Below are positions 1 through 9,488 of a stretch of DNA of 22,677 nt, in pieces (within the stretch, counting starts at the first letter, position 1; every line of letters begins with the position of its first letter). Source of the stretch: Cercozoa sp. M6MM (taxonomy: Eukaryota > Endomyxa: Ascetosporea); assembly GCA_040357565.1 (NCBI GenBank), contig JBDODJ010000180.1. The stretch is one strand, 5' to 3'. Below the pieces are notes generated by a model, which saw only the letters and a program-made list of their open reading frames with translations, searched no databases and was not told where the DNA came from. The position numbers were made by a program, and so were the translations under genes.

Positions 1-52
<52 letters not shown>

Positions 53-68
53 GTGTGTGTGTGTGTGC
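1..68. repeat. (GT)n microsatellite at left edge
   Basis: A nearly pure GT dinucleotide tract with one GC interruption runs from the window edge. It is followed by a pyrimidine-rich stretch and the first CDC27 acceptor (cag at 100-102), so it most likely lies in a CDC27 intron that continues to the left. Confidence 0.95.
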
Positions 69-102
69 TGTTTGTTTGGTGCAACACAGGGGTCTTGTGC
101 AG

Positions 103-2083
103 AAGCATGCAAGCGCAGTCATCGTCGGATTTCGCTGTGCAAAGGTTTCTTTCGATTAATTTTTTTGTTAGTTCCGCCTCCTGCTCGTATCTGGTGTTGC
201 ACAGAATACGCACGAAAGCCTTCTACGCACTCGGGCAGTTCGAGGTGCTTTTCTTTGTCAATGTGAACTTGACTGATGTGACCAGACTGATCTCTCTCTG
301 GCAGGCAGCGCACGCGGCGGCAACTCAGACTGTTTGTGTCAGTGCGAACGGACAAGAGACCCTCTCGGCTGCCCTGTGGCAGACCGGAAACTCTGCAGAA
401 TCGGCAGCACTCGCGGCGCATCTGGAACAGGTCTGTTCTTCTGTATTTTCTCTCGTCGATCACTCTTCTACTCTGTCGTAGATCGCTCCGGAAGCTCCAG
501 AAACTCTGATTGCTGCCGGCAATGCCCTCGCTCTGTCGGTACGACTGAACAAGACACCTCGGTTGTTAGGCTCTCTGTTTATGTGTCACTGTTTATGTGT
601 CGACACAGGGTGATCGCAGCACGGCAATCGAATGCTTCGAAAGCGCCAGTGAGAACGCCACTCGACTCGATCGGTAGACTTAATTGTGAGTGTTATTCGT
701 GAGTGTTATTTGTGAGTGTTATTTGTGAGTGTTATTTGTACAGGCTGGAACTATCGTCGTACGCTCAACTGTTGTGTGCCAACGAACACCTGTCGCTGGA
801 CAAGCTGTCCGAGGCAGAGAATCACTTTCGAACAGCGTTGGAGCATCTGCCTGGTTCGGTACAGTTTGTACCTCTTTCAACTTGTATTTCTTTCCTATCT
901 GTGCTTGTGTTGTGCGCAGTACCGAGCTTTGTTTGGCCTCGCTTCCATCGCGGAACAGCAGGGACGACTCAACGAAGCGTCGCGGTTGTTGGTACCTTCT
1001 GTTGCGGGGGGGGGGGCTGTTTTGTTCTTTGTGCCATTTCGTTTGTGCCAAAAGCAACGCACGCTGCGTGCGAATCCGCGTTGCGTCGATGCGCATGTGC
1101 AACTAGTAACTTTGAACTTGTTGAACTTGAGAGTGTCAGTGGTATTGGCTTGCTTTCTAGGCACTGCTGTGTCGTCAGAGTCACCAGGAAGCGATGGCGC
1201 TGCAGTCGCTGCAGAAGGTACTTGTGCTTCTATAGATATGCAGATATAACGTATCTCTCTTGCACTCAGGCACTGACAGTGTCGCCGGCGCATCCGCACG
1301 CATTGTACGAACTGGCAGCCCTCCAGTTGCACCGAGGTAGGCCTCAACTGCATACTGAAAAAGGTATCCATGTGCTTGTGAGTAGGGCGGTACGACCAGG
1401 CGCTGCTGCACGCGAGCGCACTGTCGCGTGTGGCTCCCGAGGACAGCGATGCAATCACACTGCAGGTACCGCAGTGTGTCTGCTTGTTCTTGTTCTTTTA
1501 TTGTGGGTCCGACAGGCGCGAATTCTTGCGAAACTCGGCCGAAATCGCGAGGCAGCGTCGTTGTTTGCTCGGTACCTTTCCTAAAATTGTGCTCTACTTG
1601 TGATTGAGAAGACTCTCGTCGAGTAGTGCGCTGGCGCTGCAGCCGCCCGACGCTGCCGTTGTGGCGCAGGAACTTCAGCAACTTCACGGTACCGCTCTGT
1701 CTCCACGATTCTTCTTCACGATTCTTGATTTGCACTCGTCACTGCTGTGTCATTCTTGGACACAGAACTGATCTCGCCACGAAACAGCGACGTTGGCGAT
1801 GTGAAACCTACTCTCTCTGAAAACACTACTCTCTGACAGTGTGTGATTTTTTACATACCCACATTGAGCAGGAAGAAATGCTGCCGATGCTGCCTTCGGC
1901 TCCTTCGTCCTTCTTTTCGAACGCGTAGACCGACCAGACTCGCCTCTGATCGCTCTGACTAATACTGAGTTGAGTCATCGAAGAGGCGATTCTGGTTTTA
2001 ATCGAACGGTGCCATTAGCAGCGCTACTTGTACAGGCAATATTAGATCCAGAACATCTCGACGAGCGAATGGCCTCGAAATGA
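103..2083 (+). CDS. CDC27: CDC27/APC3-like TPR subunit of the anaphase-promoting complex (5' partial)
   Basis: Fourteen exons join in phase into 371 residues: 103-144, 205-244, 305-430, 482-538, 609-673, 744-858, 920-991, 1055-1105, 1161-1217, 1270-1336, 1386-1465, 1516-1571, 1612-1688, 1872-2083. The product is a run of tetratricopeptide repeats. The order matches the C-terminal superhelix of CDC27: a KAFYALGQFE segment, then ETLSAALWQTGN, then APEAPETLIAAGNALALS (compare the SPEAWCAAGNCFSL segment of the family), and LTVSPAHPHALYELAAL further on. CDC27 is a scaffold of the APC/C ubiquitin ligase that binds activators and drives mitotic exit in the nucleus. The N-terminal half lies outside the window. 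The last exon is uncertain. Joining 1688 to 1872 keeps the frame and adds about 70 residues that CDC27 normally lacks. Other choices are an extra exon at 1766-1800 ending at 1836 or 1928, or a further GTAC intron at 2030-2085 ending at 2168. Confidence 0.75.
686..737 (+). repeat. 13-bp intronic minisatellite built from splice-donor-like units
   Basis: Four tandem copies of GTGAGTGTTATTT (first copy ends in C) fill most of the CDC27 intron at 674-743. Each unit starts with GTGAGT, a consensus 5' splice site. The donor needed by the reading frame is GTAGAC at 674, upstream of the array. Confidence 0.9.
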
Positions 2084-2580
2084 TTAGATGTGGGACGTGT
2101 GCGGCGGGATCTCAAAACTGCACAACAGCCGGTGCACACCTTCCGACGTGCTCTCGAGCTGCAACTAAAATCAAGTTTGCAAACAAAATCCAGTCACTCT
2201 GTGCGCGTTTCTCCACCCACAGCGCCGGTGACTAGTGACACTTTTGTGGGCAGTCCTGAAACTCCACTAGTATTTCCTGCCTAATAGACGTTCCTAAACC
2301 TCTAATTGCGCCCAGAGAGATCGGGAACACCGGAACAGGTATTTTAGGCTAAAACTGACATAACTATATGAGCTATAACTTTGTTCGCTGTGTGCTAGTT
2401 GAAGCAGCAGCAGCAGAACGATAGTTGATTCGCAGGCGCAATCGGCCCCTCTAGAATGTTCAAGTGTGCCTGGGGCCGATATAGTCACTATGTGTGAGAA
2501 CAGTGGCAAGGTGTGTGACGTCGACGTAACGCCAGGAACAAACAAACTGCAGGGAATCACTTCAGCGCACCACGACCGGA
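2084..2580. other. Convergent intergenic region, CDC27 / SH3 gene
   Basis: This holds the 3' ends of two converging genes. The frame of the last CDC27 exon stays open after its TGA (2081-2083) up to a TAA at 2282-2284 on the plus strand. The translation looks moderately protein-like, so CDC27 may end differently from the model given here. I see no separate gene, RNA or clear polyadenylation signal. Confidence 0.5.
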
Positions 2581-5209
2581 TCACTCCTCATCAGTGGTCC
2601 TGACGACGCGCCGGCCAGCGACGCTGCGGTGCATGCGCGACTTGAACTGCGTCTTGGGTTTAGGCGCCGCAGCAACACCACTGCACAAAAACACCAATAC
2701 AAAAAACATAAAGCAAAACCAATAGGTAGCAAAAAGCTGAGTCTACGCGGAACGCGGCTTGACAGCGGGTGTGCGCACCAAGGACTCTGTAAAAAGCACG
2801 AGTGAGCACCACAAACGCAGCAGCTGGCTTAAAAGTGGGGTGGTGAGTTTGATACTTTTGGTCTTGAAGTTGGCAAAACTGCGTTTCTCACGCGGAGAGA
2901 CCGTCTTGGTGGTGCGCGTTTTGCTGCGATTGCGGCGTGCGCCTGCAGGGACAACGTTGGACAAGGTCACTAACACCGTGGGGTGGAGGATTGGCCCAGC
3001 TACCAAAGGAGTCGGCAGAGCCGAGTTTGGCCGTTCCGAGGGCCGGCTTCTCCTGCGAGACCCGTGCCTTGGCACGAGTGAGCGACACGACCTGCGGGCC
3101 GGCCGATCGTGTCGACGCAGTAGTGCCGGAGACACTGCCTGAGACACTGTCGCTACTGTCAGTTACTTTAGCAGTGTCTGCAACAACTGCCTGGACAGAT
3201 GTGTCAGGGTCCTGTACGCAGGGGTAGATAGGGAGGTAAGAGGGGGTTAGAGGGGTAATGAGGGACAGTAAAGGAGGGAAAGAGGGGGGTAAAGAGGGGT
3301 AAAGTCGTACCACGCCCTCCAGCAAGCACTTAGCGCGATGCAGTCTCGTCAGCGTGGCTGCACTCACCATGTCCTGTGCACGGGGACGAAGATAAGGGGG
3401 GTAAAGGCCTCTCATGGCATAGAGTACTACCGTCTTCTTTTGGACGTAGGTGGACGGCATCCAACCTAACTCCTGGCCCTCGCTCTGGTGTGTGCATCAC
3501 TGTTATACAGGGGGAAAGGAGAGAGGGGTAAACAAGGTACTGCATCCACAGGCAACGCACGCCACCAGCCCTCGTCATTCACCTGGGGGGAGGGGGTAAC
3601 AGGGGGGGGGGGGGGGGGGAGGTCAAGGTGTCTCAAGAAGCAACAACGAAAGCTACCGCATCGACAACGTAGAGCGCCTGCGAGCGCAGCGACAACTCGG
3701 GCGGCTCGATGCCCTTTTTGCCAGACCAGGGTAAATGGGTGGACGGGTAAATAGGGAGGAAGGGTCAATAGGGTGGACAGTAAATAGGGTTATCAGACCA
3801 TGGTAAATGGGGGGGGGGACTAGGGCAGAGGGGGGTAAAGAGAGAGTCTACCTCCTCGGCAGTGTAGTTGGCAATCGCCTGGCATAGGAACGGTTCGACT
3901 TTGGTGGCCTCTGCTTCTTCCTCTTCCTCCTCTTCCTCTTCCTCTTCCTCTTCCTCTTCCTCGTCCTCCTCTTCCTTACCTTGCTCATCCTCATCTTGCT
4001 CATCTTCCTTCTCTGGCTCGTCCTCCTCTGGCTCGTCCCCTTCCTCTTCCTCTTCCTGCTCGTCCTCAGAGTCGAAGGGAACAGTGGCCAGCGTAGGCAC
4101 AGCAGCAGGCGCAAAGGTCGGCACGGCAGGGTCGGCAGGCAGGGCACGCAGGTAGTTCGACGGCGCCCAGCCCTCCAGGCCGTCGGCACGCCGCGCCAGC
4201 CACCAGCCACTAACAGAGGGTGAACGAGAGTAAGGTGTGTGCTAAGTGGGGAAGGGTAAAGCTAGGAAGGGGTAAAGCTAGGATGGGGTAAAGCTAGGAA
4301 GGGTAAAGATAGGTAGGGGTAAAGATAGGAAGGGGTAAAGATAGGAAGGGGTAAAGCTAGGAAGGGGCAAAGCTAGGAAGGGGTAAAGCTAGGAAGGGGT
4401 AAAGATAGGAAGGGGAAAAGGTACCTAGTGTTCTTGAGAACCACAGTGTAGCGCTCGTCCTAAGACAGAGACAGGAGGAGAGAGGGGGAGGGTACACAAT
4501 AGAGACAACATGAGAGAGTGTGCATACCTTGAGAAGCGTCATTTCGGCAGGGTCGGCCTCTTCTTCGGCAGTGTAGGCAGCCTGGAGGAAGGCATCATTG
4601 ATAGTTCCTCCCGTACCTCCTCGTTTCACAATGTGGGGACAAAGTACAATGGCAACGACACGGAACGGCTCGCATTCTTCAATGTCGTCCTCTTCTTCTT
4701 CCTCTTCCTCTTCCTCTTCCTCTCTTTCTTCTTTGTCCTGTTGCTGCTGTTGCTCTTGCTGTTGTTCCTGCTGAGTGGAGAGGTCAGAGGCCAGAGAAAG
4801 GGAAGAAAGGGGAGGGGGAGGGGAAGGGAAGGAAAGGGAAGGGTAAGGGAAGGGAAGGGAAGGGACTATACCTGAGGCTCAATGTCCTCAAAGTCCGAGT
4901 CGCTGTCCTCCTCCAGTCGCTGCACAAAAAAAAACACACACACACACAAGTTGGAACACGTCCAGACAGTGAGAGACACTCTAGCCAATGCAGACAGGCA
5001 GCGAAAGCACGGACCTGCAGGTAGGTGACGGGCGCCCAGCCCTCCACGGACGGCTCGTTCTCCTTGCGCACCTTGGACCACCCGTTGGCCTCCCTTAACA
5101 CCAGGTAGACGCCGTTCTTCTCCAGCGACACCTGCCGACTCGACGATGCCGTCGTTTCTGTCGGAGTAAAGTCCGCCCTGGCAGCCACCGAGTACAGCAC
5201 TGTCTCCAT
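2581..5209 (-). CDS. Triple-SH3 adaptor protein with poly-Glu linkers
   Basis: Fourteen exons join in phase to 1464 nt (487 aa): 5015-5209, 4872-4919, 4648-4770, 4528-4581, 4425-4459, 3852-4209, 3657-3713, 3541-3582, 3431-3484, 3311-3373, 3004-3211, 2856-2942, 2747-2786, 2581-2680. SH3-1 spans about residues 3-65 (GVYLVLREANGWSKV, EGWAPVTYL). SH3-2 spans about 117-182 (AAYTAEEEADPAEMTLL, SGWWLARR, EGWAPSNYL). SH3-3 spans about 258-320 (ANYTAEE, NDEGWWRAL, GWMPSTYV). The ALYDY-like, WW and P-x-x-Y ligand-binding positions are largely kept. Linkers are acidic, with Glu runs from GAA/GAG repeats. The last 140 residues are Ser/Lys/Arg-rich with no visible domain. SH3 domains bind PxxP peptides, so this is probably a cytoplasmic scaffold like TKS or p47phox adaptors, but no PX domain is seen. 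The ATG at 5207-5209 falls just before SH3-1; an upstream exon is possible. Confidence 0.85.
3602..3619. repeat. G18 homopolymer (C18 in sense of the SH3 gene)
   Basis: This lies in the intron 3583-3656 of the SH3 gene and reads as a long C tract shortly before the 3' splice site. Length is likely to be unreliable in assembly. Confidence 0.9.
4254..4424 (-). repeat. 16-bp intronic minisatellite with TTTACCCC core
   Basis: About ten imperfect copies of CTTTACCCCTTCCTAG (gene sense) fill most of the SH3-gene intron 4210-4424. The variable base gives AGCTAGG and AGATAGG types. The same TTTACCCC core recurs singly in other introns of this gene. Confidence 0.9.
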
Positions 5210-5559
5210 CCGCACGGACGCACTGCTCACACGGATCACACGTGACCACCCACAAATCAGCACTCTACAGACCTACCGCTATGCCTAGCCGTTGTTATGT
5301 GGGTGCCACACACCTGGGATCACGCCGCACACAGATTCAGGCTCTCACACTGCAAACCAGCAAGAAATGATACCGTTGGCCCAAATACCGTTGTATTATA
5401 AAACGCGCTACTTGACGTAATCGTATCGCCAGGTACGACGCTAGCACAAACCACACTACTTGACGTAATCGTATCGCTTTGTCGTCCCGTTGATCGGGGT
5501 GCGACAACAGCAGGAAACAGCAACCAACGATTGCCTGACTGCTTGATCGCTCCGATCGA
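5210..5559. promoter_or_regulatory. Upstream region of the SH3 gene with duplicated TGACGTAA site
   Basis: Two direct repeats of at least 20 bp sharing TTGACGTAATCGTATCGC lie at 5408-5429 and 5456-5477, 48 bp apart, roughly 200-270 bp upstream of the SH3-gene ATG. TGACGTAA resembles a CRE/ATF-type bZIP site. TATAAAA is present on the plus strand at about 5397. Function is inferred from position and repetition only. Confidence 0.45.
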
Positions 5560-6147
5560 TCATATTTTTGGGGATTTCGCTCGCACTTGCACATCACGCC
5601 GGTGAGTTGCAGCTGTACGATACTTTGTACTGTGCTGAACGAGCCAGTAAACTTCGATCTTATGGGATGGATGTGTTACATTTTGCAACACAAACAATTT
5701 GAAGGCCAAATGCATCGTCGTAGCACGTGGCCCTCTCGAGATAGGGATCAGGCCTTGGTAAATTGAGGACACTTTGCCAGTGATACAAAAAACTAAGGAA
5801 CGTAAGAAAGTCTGTTCTTGGAGGAAGAGTGGCCAAGTGTCAGTTTGAAAAAGTGAGTTACCCCAGCGGTTCAGTTGGGCGGCAAAGCACTGATGGACGG
5901 GAAAGTCACCCGCCAGATGTTTTACTGTGGAAAGGACAGTCAGTTAAAGGGTTCTTGAGACGGAAAGGCGTCGTCAGCACTGAGTAGTGAGTTCAGAAGT
6001 ACTTGAGTTGGCGTGAAGTAAAGAAAAGAAGAAAGAAGAAGGGCCTTCTTTGAGTTCAGCTGCGAAAAGCTTGCTCGAGGCTTCCCAGCGAACACACGTC
6101 AAAATTTTCCACACCTCTCTTGAGGATTTTTGTAAGTTGTAGTTCAT
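5560..6147 (-). CDS. Doubtful small hypothetical gene
   Basis: A spliced model is possible from an ATG at 6145-6147 to a TGA at 5560-5562. The last exon would follow the acceptor near 5786, with an intron of about 69 nt before it. It is mainly supported by an open frame of about 70 codons in that last exon. The opposite strand also carries a protein-like open stretch at about 5580-5690, and a third frame is open on the minus strand here. At most one of these can be real. No family recognised. The stretch 6148-6280 shows nothing else. Confidence 0.2.
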
Positions 6148-6280
6148 GCTGTAACACAGACCCATCAACACAGTCGTCCTGATCACTGCAGGCAAGTACT
6201 GTACGTGTGGGGTAGCTGAACTCAAGCCAACTCGACCAGCGTCGATTGACGGAAATGAAACTGAACTAGAACAAAACAAG

Positions 6281-7096
6281 CTACAATGCGAGACGATTTG
6301 GAAAGATCTTCGTGGCCTATCCACGAGCGAAGAATGATGTAAAGCCAACAGAAACGATCTGTCAGTGACCAGGAAACTGAAAGCACCTTATTGCAAGTGA
6401 CGCCAGTGAGAGGACACTCGAACTGGGCGCCTTTCGCGCTTGCGCACGACTCGCACAGACAGAAGGCACCAGACGGAAGACACACATGTGTTCGTGGTTG
6501 CTTTTGGCACTCGACACAAAGAACCTCAGGCGACACGGTTTCGACGCTTGTTTCACTCACTTCTTCCTGCACAAACCGCACACTCGAAGCTTTTGAGTCA
6601 AGGCAATGGGAGTAAGTACGGCATCAGGCGTCGATGAGACTTCATGCACGCACATTCGGTCAAACTCGGTCTGCCACTCGTGAAATCAGACAGGAACAAA
6701 AAGGAAAGGTTGAAGTACAAGCGTCATGTGTAAAGACTTGAGTGCTTCCACGAAAACAGCATCGCTGATGCTATTTTCTTCCCGAAACTGCCCAAACCAA
6801 TGACGACCAGAAAAAGCAGAATGCAACAACTAAATTGCACCTGTCTTAGCAACACAAGTTCTGTCGTTGTGATACGCTCGTCAACGAGCAGTCCACGTAG
6901 AAACTAGATGCAGCACAAGCACTCTTTCGCTGGTGGAGAAACGCACCAACTGAAACAGAAAGCAACACACTTGCCGCACGAGTTCACATCGACGTTTTCG
7001 ATTTGACAGGTCAGCGGCTGCTTCCAGTTCAGCGTTGGCTTGCAGTTGCATCGACAACTGCGCCAGCAGCGTCTTCCTGTCGACTGGCTCGGTCAT
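6281..7096 (-). CDS. Small protein with degenerate C-terminal RING finger
   Basis: Six exons join in phase to 516 nt (171 aa): 6971-7096, 6856-6903, 6719-6787, 6620-6676, 6387-6566, 6281-6316. The N-terminal half is helical and charged (LLVDERITTTELFREEN, FVEALKSLHMTLWQTEF). The C-terminal 60 residues follow the layout of RING fingers of the XIAP/MGRN type: CVEC, then LPSGAFCLCESCA, then ECPLTGVTC and a final ATKIF. In the usual PCGH core the Cys and His are Ser and Ala here, and the last pair is spaced C-x6-C instead of C-x2-C. Extra Cys residues flank the core and might replace the lost ligands. An E3 ubiquitin-ligase or related dimerisation role is inference. The gene starts 321 bp from PINX1 in a head-to-head arrangement. 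Confidence 0.7.
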
Positions 7097-7417
7097 GAGT
7101 GGGAAAATTCTTGCCTCACACTCGATGTCAGCACAGAGACGATCTGTGCCAGATGTTTTATTGAATCAAACACTTTGGCAATCCTTTGATGCCTGTTAGC
7201 TCATGTTATACAGCACAGCGAGTGTTTGATATAGCCGGAGTGCCGGTAAGAAACAACAATTGTAGCCGCTGTCTCAGGCTTGATTTCGGAGGGGATAGAA
7301 CCGCGTCACTGCTTGCGTGCTTTGTGTGCGGCGCCGTGGTATGCTTAGTTTTCCCGTTAGGTCATGCTTTGACCTGGTTTTCGATTTGTGTGTTTGTGAA
7401 ACGCAGGCCAAACCGAA
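7097..7417. promoter_or_regulatory. Divergent promoter region, RING gene / PINX1
   Basis: The start codons of two oppositely directed genes are separated by 321 bp, so both promoters and 5' UTRs must lie here or overlap. I see no clear TATA box or repeated site. An upstream non-coding exon of PINX1 could end at the cag before 7407. Confidence 0.5.
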
Positions 7418-9083
7418 ATGGTGCACTGCAGCCAAGGCGGTATTTGGATCCGATTCCGAAATGCATGGCACGCGAGCACAATGCGGTGTTTGTTTGGGTA
7501 TTAACAGGCAGCAAGCATGGCGAGAGTTTTTGGCAAGAGAACTCGGGGTCGTTCGGTCTCAAGGCCATGCAGAGAATGGTATGATGGCCTGCCACTCTGT
7601 CGCCGTGTGAACTGACACGTCTTGTGTGTGTGTTTAGGGCTGGCAAAAAGGCAAAGGCCTCGGCATGAAGCACCAAGGCATTGCGAAATCCATGTCGTTA
7701 CTGCAGAAGCGCGACCAGTCTGGTACGCAGAGTCTGTTGTTTTCAGTGTGTCGTTTCTCATCAGTAGACTTGATCTGATGGGACAGGCCTTGGCTCAAAA
7801 CGATCGCGCAAGATTGCGGACGAGCACCAAGTAGCCGCAACACACGTTTTCGGGTCGATTCTGGCGAAACTGAACGCTGCCTCGCAAGGCAAGCAGGTAG
7901 GGATACTTTTTGAACTCGACCAGTGAAATTAATCTAATAACTGTTTGGGTTTCGAAGGTCAAGGACGAGTACAGCGGTCTGAATGCTGCCGAATCAGTCG
8001 CCAAGTTCAAGACCAAGGTAACTGGACTCACTGGCAGCTGTTGAAACTCTCCTTTGTCCCTGCTGACCATGTGCTTCATGGGCAGAGACAACTGTACTCG
8101 CGATTCAAGAAGCGCAGCACGCTGCAGTACTCGCACGTAAGTTTATTCCCCTTTACCCCCCCCCCCCCCCCTCAGTCCACTTGCTTGTCTTTGTTGCCTT
8201 GGGACCGTGTTGGCTTGTTGCAGGAGGAGATGGGCGCTATCTTTGGCCGCAAGGAGAAGGCCGTCGAGGCCGCGCAGCGCCGACGCGAAAAAAGCGACGC
8301 TGACTCAGGCGACGGCGATCCCACGCGCATGCAGCGCAAGTCGGGTACCCCTTTGTCCCTCTCCATTAGCCTCCTTATTCTCCTGTACCTTTGCGGTAAT
8401 GCAGGCAAGTCGGTGGCCGATTATTTCGCCGAGAAACTCGGCAATCGCGCGATTTTCTTCGATGCCGAAGCTGAGCGTGCGAGGTGCTCTCTCCCTCTCA
8501 TCTAGATTTTGTGTCACCATGGAATGTCTGTGTTTTAGACAAGAGCGAAAGGAGAAGGAGCAGGAAGAAAACCAGGTGTGTGCGTGTGTGTGTGTTGGGG
8601 TCGATTGGTCTGTCGATTGATTGACTGATGTGGACTCAGTCCACCGAGCACGATGACGAAGTGCTGGCATCCTGGCCCGGACACGGCGGTACTTAGCTCA
8701 GACGCTGCTGACCATTGTGTGTCTGTGTTGGTTGGTCGTTCATTCCGTTTTGTGCACGCAGAACCGCCGCGCAAGAAGCGGCGAACCAAGGAAGAAAAGA
8801 AAGTGCGCCGACAGGAGAAGGAGAAACGCAAGGTGGCTTCGCTTTCATTGTGGCTTTTGTGTTATATACGCCTTGACTGTGCTATTTTGTGTCGCAGAAG
8901 GAACGCAGGAAGCGCAAGGAGGAGAAGCAGCGCAAGAAGGAGGAGAAACTTAAGCGCAAGGAGGAGAAGCGAAAGAAGAAGGAAGAGAAGAAACTCAAAA
9001 AACAGCAGAAAAAGAAGAGCAAAAAGTCAAAGCTGAGCGAGAGTCACAGTGACTCTGACTCGAACTCTGAGTCCGAGCCCTGA
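7418..9083 (+). CDS. PINX1: PINX1-like G-patch protein
   Basis: Twelve exons join in phase to 942 nt (313 aa): 7418-7439, 7508-7578, 7638-7722, 7787-7896, 7958-8017, 8086-8136, 8224-8344, 8405-8483, 8539-8575, 8640-8688, 8762-8832, 8898-9083. The N-terminus has the family's W-x-x-N region (SFWQENSGSFGLKAMQRM). The G-patch follows at residues 32-62 (GWQKGKGLG, then SGLGSKRS). Downstream are two PINX1 marks: SRFKKRSTLQYS followed by MGAIFGRKEK, and SVADYFAEKLGNRA. The last 60 residues are a Lys/Arg/Glu run typical of nucleolar proteins. PINX1 and yeast Pxr1 work in the nucleolus, activating the helicase Prp43 in rRNA processing and restraining telomerase. Those roles come from the family. The first exon codes only seven residues, so the start is the least certain part. 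Confidence 0.85.
8156..8171 (+). repeat. C16 homopolymer in a PINX1 intron
   Basis: The run follows CTTTA, giving CTTTACCCC, the same core as in the SH3-gene introns. It is followed at once by CTCAG, an unused possible 3' splice site; the frame requires the acceptor at 8223. Confidence 0.9.
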
Positions 9084-9120
9084 CTCTACCTCCACTAGCA
9101 GTCCACCTGAAAGTGGTTAG

Positions 9121-9488
9121 TTAGTTGGGTCTTTTAGGAAACCAACTGTGTAGTTCCCCTGCTTCCTCGTCCCAGGAAATCTTGGTGCAGTCTGCGCTGT
9201 TGAGTGTTGCTAGGTTCTCAGTCTTTAATTGTGCGCCATTGAGCCGCATTGGTATTGTTTCTGATACCTTGATTCCAGAAATCGGTGGTACGTGTCGTGA
9301 GTGTCGTTTTTGTACGGTAGTCGTTGTTTGCAACCTTTGTTTGGGAGTCCTGAGTCTGCCTCTGGCATTGCATTCGTTGCACTTTCGCGGTGTTTGGGCA
9401 TGAACTGATCTTTGTGGTGCAAATCCATCCGTTGCGTTTTGCCCAGGCCCAAGAGGCGCTTATACGCTTCGTGTATGTGTGATCTCAT
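9121..9488 (-). CDS. Small two-exon hypothetical protein
   Basis: Exons 9335-9488 and 9121-9260 join in phase (intron 74 nt) into 97 residues. The N-terminus reads MRSHIHEAYKRLLGLGKTQ and the C-terminus is ISWDEEAGELHSWFPKRPN. It is basic and polar, with no signal peptide, membrane segment or domain I can name. The short repeat-free style with a Trp-Phe-Pro end resembles small ciliary microtubule-associated proteins, but this is only an impression. An in-frame ATG at 9519-9521 would add 11 residues. Its stop lies 37 bp from that of PINX1 (tail to tail), and its start faces the large gene. Support is coding look plus exact intron phase. Confidence 0.5.

Noticed and set aside
2069-2284. Selenocysteine read-through at the TGA of 2081-2083
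   Set aside because: The frame is open on both sides, but CDC27 has no selenocysteine form and no SECIS-like hairpin was seen; splicing or a simple stop explains it better.
3868-4155. Plus-strand poly-Ser protein opposite the SH3 gene
   Set aside because: It is the complement of GAA/GAG repeats that encode the Glu linker; splice sites and domains support only the minus strand.
4254-4424. Telomere-like repeat array
   Set aside because: GGGGTAAAG units do not match TTTAGGG, TTAGGG or their complements in orientation, the unit is 16 bp, and the array lies inside an intron.
5820-5900. tRNA-like GGTTC word
   Set aside because: GGTTCAGTT lacks a matching T-arm, acceptor stem and anticodon arm around it.
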